This document shows, piece by piece, positions 29,059 through 35,509 of a stretch of 64,000 bases of DNA. The translations under genes were made by a program, and so were the position numbers. Each line of letters opens with the position of its first letter. Position 1 is the stretch's first letter. The notes beneath the pieces were generated by a model that saw only the letters and a list, made by a program, of their open reading frames with translations, was not told the origin of the DNA and searched no databases. The stretch is from PALSA-278 sp963760285 (GTDB lineage Bacteria; Acidobacteriota; Terriglobia; Acidiferrales; UBA7541), in the NCBI GenBank assembly GCA_963760285.1, contig CAVXCI010000001.1, forward strand, positions 186,001 through 250,000, in the 5' to 3' direction.

Positions 29059-29098
29059 ACTATACATAGGAGCAAGTACTTTGCGTTGTCAAGTACTT
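29059..29098 (-). promoter_or_regulatory. Sigma-70-type promoter with two AAGTACTT palindromes
   Basis: On the minus strand TTGACA (29087-29092) is a perfect -35 hexamer. TATGTA (29063-29068), 18 bases away, is the best -10, with TATAGT overlapping it further down. Two identical 8-base palindromes, AAGTACTT, lie at 29074-29081 and 29091-29098. The second overlaps the -35 and the first lies in the spacer, so a repressor binding both would block polymerase. This is the only strong promoter I found ahead of the polysaccharide genes. Confidence 0.55.
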
Positions 29099-29154
29099 TT
29101 CACTTTTCGGGTGCGCCGCAAGGCAGTGAGGGGACGGCATCCGGAAATATGCCT

Positions 29155-30126
29155 TCACCGATGGCGGGAACGCAGGATGGCGGTGATTTCCTTCGCGGCT
29201 TGCCGCGCCCTTTCCAAATCACCGGGGCCAAAACTGATGGCGGCAACCCGCGCGTGTCCGCCGCCGCCATACCGCTCGCACAAGGACGCAAGGTTCATAC
29301 CCTCGTGGATCCATTTCCATCCAGGGGTTGGAACCCACGGAAACCTTGGCGCGGCGTGGCCGAAGCGCTGATGCCGACGGAATACAGGCAATTCCGGATG
29401 CAGCATGTAAGGAATGAATTTGTTGTAGCCCTCCAATTGAAGATCGCTCACGTCGAAAAATATGACGCCATCTCGCGCATCGATGCGCTGGCTCTGAGAA
29501 TTTCCATGCTGGCGCGATGCCGTTCCAGCAGCGGGGCCAGTTGCTCGGCGACCATCGGGAGCCGCACCAGCTCTGAAAAGCGGGTGGTTGGCCATGTAAG
29601 GAATCAAATTGGGAACCAGCATGGGATCGGGCGCCGCTTCGATCACCAGGGCCAGCTGAAGAGCGGGCTCCGCCAGCGCCACGGCCATCTGCGGCGACTC
29701 AAACTGCGCGCCGTCAATCACGTCGCCCCAGTGAATCAACTCCGCCAGCGGGCTGGCGTCAAAACCAAATTTTTCCGCGGCAACCGTAGCCAGATATTTC
29801 GTGCAGGACTTATAGCTGGGGTCGTAAAATTTTCGTCCGGAACGGTCGGCGCGAAAATGAGCGCCGTCCTCAGGCGTCAAAAATGCGCTTTGGTGATGAT
29901 CAAACCACCACGTCAATCGCGGAGAGCTGGAATACTTGAAATCCACAATGGCGTTTTCATCGCCGTCAAACATCCCCTCTTCAAAGGGTTGCGAAGCCTT
30001 GTGGGTCATCCCCGTGTAAAGGAATTCGGCGCCGGGGTCCATCCGCTCGCGGAAGAATCGTGAAAAGACGGACGCCGACGCCGCGCCATCAAAGCATTTA
30101 TCGTGGAAGCAGACTCGAACCTTCAC
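29155..30126 (-). CDS. DHH-family phosphoesterase, read through compensating frameshifts
   Basis: 323 codons from a GTG start. The N-terminal DHH domain shows HDKCFDGAASASVF, a DFKYSSSPRLTWWFDHHQSAF block with the DHH triad, and HWGDVIDGA. The C-terminal DHHA1 motif is CERYGGGGHARVAAISF. These metal-binding motifs define nanoRNase/cyclic-dinucleotide phosphodiesterase-like enzymes; the substrate is unknown. Two stretches in the reading frame look foreign (about 29490-29585 and 29310-29360). The +1 frame there gives FSELVRLPMVAEQLAPLLER and KVSVGSNPWMEMDPR, which fit the family, so four single-base indels that cancel in pairs are likely. It is probably an intact gene with sequence errors. Confidence 0.78.
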   Translation of the reverse strand: MKVRVCFHDKCFDGAASASVFSRFFRERMDPGAEFLYTGMTHKASQPFEEGMFDGDENAIVDFKYSSSPRLTWWFDHHQSAFLTPEDGAHFRADRSGRKFYDPSYKSCTKYLATVAAEKFGFDASPLAELIHWGDVIDGAQFESPQMAVALAEPALQLALVIEAAPDPMLVPNLIPYMANHPLFRAGAAPDGRRATGPAAGTASRQHGNSQSQRIDARDGVIFFDVSDLQLEGYNKFIPYMLHPELPVFRRHQRFGHAAPRFPWVPTPGWKWIHEGMNLASLCERYGGGGHARVAAISFGPGDLERARQAAKEITAILRSRHR

Positions 30127-30320
30127 GCCGTTTTACGCTCCATGCATTGCATCGTCACAGGCAAAGCCAATAAAGATGGATGGCTGGCGAAAAATTGTCA
30201 AGCGGAAACCCGAACGCCACCGGGAGGGCTGAAATCTTGATTTCCGCCCGGTGAAAAATGCGCGCGCCCTCGGGAACGGCGGTTTGATCGTCATCGGGAG
30301 AGTAACGTACAGTTGGCGGG

Positions 30321-31295
30321 ATGGACGAATTCGCTCCTCCATGGCTGCTCCGCGACGCGCACTTGATGACCATCGTGCCTGCGTTCTGGCCGCGCCGCTA
30401 TGCGAGCCTGGGACCAACCGAACGGCGGGAGTTTGAAGTCGAGCCGGGCTCGCGAATTCTGGGCGGCTGCCACTGGCAGGAGCGACCGCGCCGGCATCCC
30501 ACGCTGGTGATGATTCACGGCCTGGAGGGCTCCATGGACTCCGGCTATATGCGCGGGACGGCGGAAACTGCATGGCAGCAGGGATTTAACGTGGTCCGCC
30601 TCAATCAGCGGAACTGCGGCGGAACAGAACTGCTCACCCCTTCGCTCTATAACTCCAGCCTCAGCGGCGACGTCCTCGCCGTGGTGAACGAACTGCTTGA
30701 CCGCGATGGCCTGCCCGAAATTTTCGCCGCAGGATTTTCCATGGGAGGAAATCTGGTTCTGAAAATGGCCGGCGAACGCGGACGCCAAATTCCCATGGGA
30801 TTGCGCGCGGTGATCGGCGTTTCACCGTCCATCGAACTGGCCGCCTGCGTGGACGCGCTGGAAGAACCGCGCAACCGGATTTACCAAATCTATTTTGTCC
30901 GGCGATTGAAAAACCACTTCACGGCCAAGGCGCGCCTCTTTCCGGAGATGTACACAGCTCGCAAGCTTGCCGGCGTGCGGACGCTGCGCGATTTCGACGA
31001 TAAAGTGACCGCGACTTACTGCGGATTCGGCGGCGCGGCGGAATACTACGAACGCGCCAGCGCGGCCCGGGTGCTGGACTCGGTGGCGCTTCCCGCGCTG
31101 CTGCTCACTGCGCAGGATGATCCGCTGATTCCCTTCTCGTCTTTTCCCAAGGAGGCGATTCGCGCCAATCCCAACCTCTCGCTGGAAGCTCCTCGCCACG
31201 GCGGGCATTGCGGTTTCATCAGCGCAAATAGCGCCACGCGATTCTGGGCCGAAGCGAGGATTGTGGAATTCTGCAAACAACACTCTGAATCGTAG
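30321..31295 (+). CDS. Alpha/beta hydrolase, YheT/ABHD1-3 family
   Basis: 324 residues. It opens with FAPPWLLRDAHLMTIVPAFWPR, the characteristic start of YheT-like hydrolases (COG0429). The catalytic triad can be read as Ser in AGFSMGGNLVLKMAG near residue 142, Asp in TAQDDPLIPFSSFP near 265, and His in APRHGGHCGFI near 295. These enzymes are predicted carboxylesterases, and the natural substrate is not established. It is divergent from the DHH gene and convergent with the M24 peptidase gene, whose stop lies 22 bases away. Confidence 0.9.
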   Translation: MDEFAPPWLLRDAHLMTIVPAFWPRRYASLGPTERREFEVEPGSRILGGCHWQERPRRHPTLVMIHGLEGSMDSGYMRGTAETAWQQGFNVVRLNQRNCGGTELLTPSLYNSSLSGDVLAVVNELLDRDGLPEIFAAGFSMGGNLVLKMAGERGRQIPMGLRAVIGVSPSIELAACVDALEEPRNRIYQIYFVRRLKNHFTAKARLFPEMYTARKLAGVRTLRDFDDKVTATYCGFGGAAEYYERASAARVLDSVALPALLLTAQDDPLIPFSSFPKEAIRANPNLSLEAPRHGGHCGFISANSATRFWAEARIVEFCKQHSES

Positions 31296-31317
31296 CGTTT
31301 CGTGAAAGCGGAAAATA

Positions 31318-32625
31318 CTACCCCAGCGGTTTTTCGAGAGATTCGCTGAACCCCGGCGTCAACAGGTCCGCGCCGCCCACTTCGCTGACCACCATGTCGT
31401 CTTCCAGCCGCAGGCCAAAATCTCCGGGCACATAGATTCCCGGCTCATTCGAGAAGGTCATGCCCGGCTGCAAAATCGTCTTATTCCCATGGACGAGATA
31501 AGGATGCTCGTGCCCATCCAATCCAATGCCATGGCCCAGACGGTGCGTGAAATATCTGTATCCCGGCCCGTATCCGGACGAAACAATCACGGCGCGCGCC
31601 GCGTCGTCCACGGAGCCGCAGGTATTGCCGTCCTTGGCCACGGCCATCAACGCGGCGTCCTGCGCCTGGCGCACAATATCGAATGCGCGCTTGAGCTTAT
31701 CTGCGGGTTTGCCCAGCACGCAGCAACGGGTCACGTCGGACTGATAGCCTTCCACCGAGGTGCCACCGTCAATCAGAACGATGTCACCGTCCCTCAGAAT
31801 CTGCGGCTTTTTCGTGCCGTGCGGCTGCGCGGCGTATTTTCCGAAGAGCACCAATGAATCGCCGGAAAGTCCCATTCTTCCGTAACCCAGTTCCAGCCAT
31901 TGCGACACCTGGCGGTCGGTCATTCCCGGCTGCAACGAAGCGAAAACCGCGCGGTAAACATCGCAGGTGGCCTCGCAGGCGAGCTTCATCAACTCCAGTT
32001 CATGTTCTGTTTTTTGTCCCCGGCAGCCGACGGTGATGGGATCGCCGCTTTCATATTCCAATGAATGCGTGGCATGCCGCAGGCCGTCGAAAAATACGAA
32101 ACGCGTGGTCTCCTCCACGGCCACACGGCCGGTGTGAATCTGGCGTTCAGAGAACCACTGCGCCGCCAGGTCATATGGGCTGGCGTCTTCCTGCCACACG
32201 CGAACGTCAATCGGCCAGCGCAACTGTTCGCGCAGCCGGGCTTCCTCAAATGCCGGGCAGATCATCACCGGATCTCCCATGCGCGGCACAAGGAGAGCGA
32301 GCAGCCGCTCACTGGGCCACCAGTGAATTCCGGTGTAGTAGTAAAGCGAGGTGCCGGGAGTCACATACAGCGCGGCATATTGCGGCCGGGCATCGGACAT
32401 TTTCCGCTGGGCCAGAACAATGCGCCCCCAGAATTCCTGGTCGGTGATGGGCTGCGCGCGGTTTCCCAGCGGCTTCAGCGCGTCGAATGCGGATGGCAGA
32501 GAATCTTTCGGCGGCGGAGCAGAATCCTTTTGCGCCAGCAAGGGAAACGCCAGCGCCGAGGCGGCCACGCCGGCCGCTCCGGCTTTCAGGCTATCCCCCA
32601 GTAATCGGCGGCGCGAAATGCTCAT
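31318..32625 (-). CDS. Tat-exported M24 metallopeptidase (Xaa-Pro aminopeptidase-like)
   Basis: I start at 32625 because MSISRRRLLGDSLKAGAAG is a clear twin-arginine signal and GGAGCAGGT precedes the ATG; the open frame upstream adds nothing recognisable. The pita-bread catalytic domain carries the dinuclear metal ligands: the two Asp of IDGGTSVEGYQSDVTRCC, His in FTHRLGHGIGLDGHE, Glu in TFSNEPGIYVPG and Glu in GLRLEDDMVV. The N-terminal creatinase-like domain spans about 60-200. The protein probably trims X-Pro peptides in the periplasm. Confidence 0.9.
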   Translation of the reverse strand: MSISRRRLLGDSLKAGAAGVAASALAFPLLAQKDSAPPPKDSLPSAFDALKPLGNRAQPITDQEFWGRIVLAQRKMSDARPQYAALYVTPGTSLYYYTGIHWWPSERLLALLVPRMGDPVMICPAFEEARLREQLRWPIDVRVWQEDASPYDLAAQWFSERQIHTGRVAVEETTRFVFFDGLRHATHSLEYESGDPITVGCRGQKTEHELELMKLACEATCDVYRAVFASLQPGMTDRQVSQWLELGYGRMGLSGDSLVLFGKYAAQPHGTKKPQILRDGDIVLIDGGTSVEGYQSDVTRCCVLGKPADKLKRAFDIVRQAQDAALMAVAKDGNTCGSVDDAARAVIVSSGYGPGYRYFTHRLGHGIGLDGHEHPYLVHGNKTILQPGMTFSNEPGIYVPGDFGLRLEDDMVVSEVGGADLLTPGFSESLEKPLG

Positions 32626-32740
32626 ACCTGCTCCGGTGAAATCCTCTGCACGATTCGGTGTTGAGCGGCCACGAGCCGGTCTGCGCAAAAAATCAGCGAG
32701 AGCCGCAAATCACACCGCGGTTCCCAGCGAAAAATCACCC

Positions 32741-33856
32741 TTATTGATCCTGATCGTCGGGCGAATCGTTTGGCGCGCTGCCCGGCATGGCGCTGGTCTG
32801 ATTGCTAAGCGCGGCCTTGCGCGATGGCTTCGGCAAATAAGTGATGCTGACGTCCTGCGTCAGGCGAAAATTTAATACTGTCTCCGCGGGAATCTGCACC
32901 TGCTGGCCTTTGGTGACGCCCTGCACAACCGTACCGCCGCCAGCGCCGACGCCGGCGCCAATCGCCGCGCCTTTGCCACCACCGGCTACCGCTCCAATCA
33001 GCGCGCCCAGAACCGCGCCGCCACCGATGGTCGCTGCGCTGCGCTTGCCGCGCGATGAACCCTTCGTCGTGTACGAGCTGCTCGAAACCGGATAGGACTT
33101 CCCCTTATAGGTCAATTGGGCCAGCTGCACATCGAGAGCGCTGCTGCCGGTATAGTGTCCCGCCGAAGAAGCATTCACCAGCTTGAGCAGAACATCCGCG
33201 CCCTGGGGAACAACCACCGTGTCACCGGAAGTGAGCGGAGTCTGCAGCGTGGCGTGGAAAGTATCTCCGGCCTTGTGCTGGGAAGAATCAATCGGATCGG
33301 TGGTCACCACGTTCACTGGCGTCCCCGCGGAGATCACCATCTGCACAGGCTGTGGCGGGGGAGGAGGTGGTGGAGGTGGAGGCGGAGGAGCGGCGACCGC
33401 AGCGGGAGCCGCGGCAGGAGCGGGCATCGTGTCCGGAGCGGGCGGTGGAGGAGGCGGAGTATTGTCTGCCACGACGGCCCGGGCCTTCTTGCGCGTTGCG
33501 CGCCTGGCCGGAGGAGCAGGTGGCGCAGCCTTCGCCGGTGGCGCGGGCGCTACGGCCTGCGCGGATTGCTGCGGCGCGGCGGTCGTCACCATGTCCGTGA
33601 CCGAAGTAACACCGGGAGTGTTGGTGGCGATGCGCTGAGCTTCCTGGCGCGATGCATCGTCCGGCGCTGTTCCGCCCAGCGTGACTACGTGCCCCTGAAC
33701 CGCAACGGTGATGGCGGTATCACGGAGCTGCGGATCGGAAAACATTTTGGCCTTGATGTCCGTGGCGATGTCCGCATCGCTGCGAAATCGCGAGCAGCCG
33801 CCGACGAAGAGGCTGACGGCGAGAAAACCGGTGAGTAGCAGTGTCGCCTTGCGCAT
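32741..33856 (-). CDS. BON-domain lipoprotein with Pro/Ala linker and glycine-zipper region
   Basis: I start at 33856 (MRKATLLLTGFLAVSLFVGGC, a lipoprotein signal with LFVGGC lipobox, preceded by GGGAGA). A BON domain covers about residues 27-85 (DADIATDIKAKMFSDPQLRD, then VTLGGTAPDDASRQEAQRIA). A long Ala/Pro linker includes an unbroken proline run near residue 160. After that comes a beta-rich part, and a Gly/Ala-rich zipper (GGGAVLGALIGAVAGGGKGA, continuing GAGVGAGGGT) follows near residue 290. The gene is probably an envelope-stability protein; BON domains are thought to contact membranes or polysaccharide. It is single, with no operon partner. Confidence 0.82.
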   Translation of the reverse strand: MRKATLLLTGFLAVSLFVGGCSRFRSDADIATDIKAKMFSDPQLRDTAITVAVQGHVVTLGGTAPDDASRQEAQRIATNTPGVTSVTDMVTTAAPQQSAQAVAPAPPAKAAPPAPPARRATRKKARAVVADNTPPPPPPAPDTMPAPAAAPAAVAAPPPPPPPPPPPPQPVQMVISAGTPVNVVTTDPIDSSQHKAGDTFHATLQTPLTSGDTVVVPQGADVLLKLVNASSAGHYTGSSALDVQLAQLTYKGKSYPVSSSSYTTKGSSRGKRSAATIGGGAVLGALIGAVAGGGKGAAIGAGVGAGGGTVVQGVTKGQQVQIPAETVLNFRLTQDVSITYLPKPSRKAALSNQTSAMPGSAPNDSPDDQDQ

Positions 33857-34019
33857 GGCGTCTCCCTTGTGCCCCAGGTCCGCCACCCTGATGCGTGGTA
33901 ACAGGTGACGGCGGAATGAGGCTGAGCACAGTTTATACGATGGCGGGCGGCGCGCAAAAGGTGCCTGTTGCGGGCGTGAAAGCGGCGGTGCGAAATTGGC
34001 CGCGAATATCGGACGCGAA

Positions 34020-34346
34020 TTAATTTACGCCCAGGTCACGGGAAGGAAAACGCGCGGCATATTCGTGAAGATTGGCGACGTGCAACAGGAATTCCAGCAG
34101 GCGCTCGCGCGCGGACATGTCCACCGACTCACCGGGTCCGGTCAAAAATTGCGCCGCGAGATGGGCCTCGTCCAGCAAGCACTCCAGGGTGCGGCGATCC
34201 ACGGGCAACGATTTATCCGCCGCGGCCTGCGCGGCCCCGGCGTGATCAAAAGCCGCGTCCAGAAAATGTTCCAGGCAGACCTCGCGTTCTGAGAGAACGG
34301 GATACACCTGCCCCTTACATCCCGCGATACGGCACTTACTGGACAC
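34020..34346 (-). CDS. Small conserved-looking protein with N-terminal cysteines
   Basis: 108 residues from a GTG start with a strong Shine-Dalgarno (AAGGAGGGG, about ten bases upstream). The N-terminus MSSKCRIAGCKGQVYPVLSE and CLEHF place three Cys and one His within about 25 residues, suggesting a small metal-binding knuckle, followed by an amphipathic helical region. I do not recognise the family. The good ribosome site and open frame make it a credible gene; function is unknown. Confidence 0.65.
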   Translation of the reverse strand: MSSKCRIAGCKGQVYPVLSEREVCLEHFLDAAFDHAGAAQAAADKSLPVDRRTLECLLDEAHLAAQFLTGPGESVDMSARERLLEFLLHVANLHEYAARFPSRDLGVN

Positions 34347-34583
34347 TTCTCTGCCCCTCCTTAATACCGCCAGGCTTAGAGGCAGAGACTACATGGTCAC
34401 GCCGCCCCCTGCAACCATAGAAACGGCGCGTGTTTCGCGTATCACGCAGCCTGCGCGGGAACCGCACATGTACGCTGCCGGAGCCGGTTTCCAAACGCCA
34501 CGGCCCGCCCGGCGCGGCGTTCGCCGCTGTCCGTGTTGGCCTCCACGGAAGCGGCAATCTGCGAGAGCTCCACGACGCCGGTG

Positions 34584-35072
34584 CTAGGAACTCGTGGTTC
34601 CCAAAGCGATGGCCAGTATGTCGAAGCAGCCCTTCCAACCCTTGTCGTACGATTCCCGTGGGCCGGCCTTGGGCGTCAGTTCATGCGTGAGGACCACTTC
34701 CGTGGAGTCTCCATGCTCGAAGAATTCTATAGTGAGCAAGGTTTCGCCGCTTTCGTTCTCCTCCCCGGGGACGGCCGGAGTCTTCGCCCAATGCCAGGTG
34801 AAAACCAGTTTTTCCGGCGGCTTCACTTCGCGAAACTCGCCGCCGAGGTCATAAACAATCCCCTTGGGCGCGGTGATGCGCATGTTGTACGTGCCGCCGG
34901 GGCGGACGTCAAGATGGGTGTACTTCACGTCGTGGGTTTTCTCGTCGCGGCACATCCATTTTTCCAGGAGGTCCTGGCGGATCCAGGCTTCGAAGACCTT
35001 CGCGCGCGGCGCCGCGAAGATGCGGCTGAGGCGGAGCGTGTTTTCCGGGCTTTGCTGTGGCGTGGCCGTGAT
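34584..35072 (-). CDS. AHSA1/SRPBCC-domain protein, start codon apparently mutated (ATC)
   Basis: The AHSA1 fold runs from LRLSRIFAAPRAKVFEAWI to KGWKGCFDILAIAL and fits about 160 residues, with AWI...LLEKWM, HLDVRPGGTYNMRI and LVFTWHW typical. An ATG start exists only at 35198, which would add about 40 residues of no family character from inside the ArsR gene. The natural start is almost certainly 35072, where the codon is ATC after GAGGAGAAGAA. A G instead of C at that base would restore both this ATG and the ArsR stop. ArsR-AHSA1 pairs are common and often act in stress or toxic-compound responses. Confidence 0.82.
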   Translation of the reverse strand: MTATPQQSPENTLRLSRIFAAPRAKVFEAWIRQDLLEKWMCRDEKTHDVKYTHLDVRPGGTYNMRITAPKGIVYDLGGEFREVKPPEKLVFTWHWAKTPAVPGEENESGETLLTIEFFEHGDSTEVVLTHELTPKAGPRESYDKGWKGCFDILAIALGTTSS

Positions 35073-35413
35073 TTCTTCTCCTCTCGTTGGGACTCTTCCA
35101 GGAATTGCGCCAGGGCGTCGAACTGGTGCTCCCAGAACTGGCGGTATTTTTCGATCCACGCGGCGGCGTTCTTCATCGGCGCGGGTTGCAGGCGGCAATG
35201 GTTGACGCGGCCATCCTTCTGGCGGGCCAGCAGCCCGGCGTCTTCGAGCACGCGGACGTGCTTGAGGACGGCCGGCAGGGAAAAATCAAAAGGTTCCGCC
35301 AGTTCCACCACCGAGGATTCTCCCTTCGCCAGTCGCGCCAGGATGGCCCGCCGCGTGGGGTCCGCCAATGCGGAGAAAGTGGCATCCAGCGCCGGAGATG
35401 AATAGTTAACCAT
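34925..35413 (-). CDS. ArsR-family regulator, stop codon apparently lost
   Basis: Residues 1-110 form a winged-helix ArsR regulator: ALADPTRRAILARLAKGESS, then VVELAEPFDFSLPAVLKHVR and VLEDAGLLARQKDGRVNHC, with the usual WIEKYRQFWEHQFDALAQFL end. As written the frame runs on for another 45 residues of Arg/Ser-rich sequence that is only the shadow of the AHSA1 gene. At 35069-35071 the codon is TCA where TGA would end a protein of normal length. It likely represses its own operon with the AHSA1 gene. No cysteine metal site is visible, so it probably belongs to the ArsR branch paired with SRPBCC proteins. Confidence 0.87.
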   Translation of the reverse strand: MVNYSSPALDATFSALADPTRRAILARLAKGESSVVELAEPFDFSLPAVLKHVRVLEDAGLLARQKDGRVNHCRLQPAPMKNAAAWIEKYRQFWEHQFDALAQFLEESQREEKKSRPRHSKARKTRSASAASSRRRARRSSKPGSARTSWKNGCAATRKPTT

Positions 35414-35509
35414 GAGGTTCAGTATTGTGGGTTAGGAGGAATCTGTCAAGAGAAAGCTGCGGAGGCCTGAAATCCGCGCGCCAGGAAATCCCGCGGCGCG
35501 GCGATTCTT

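Noticed and set aside
33116..33838. Gly/Arg-rich open frames opposite the BON lipoprotein gene
   Set aside because: They are the complement of the Pro/Ala linker and glycine zipper; no ribosome site.
34336..34638. 100-codon minus-strand frame between the small Cys protein and the AHSA1 gene
   Set aside because: Arg-rich, no family character, and overlaps the end of the AHSA1 gene and the start of the next gene.
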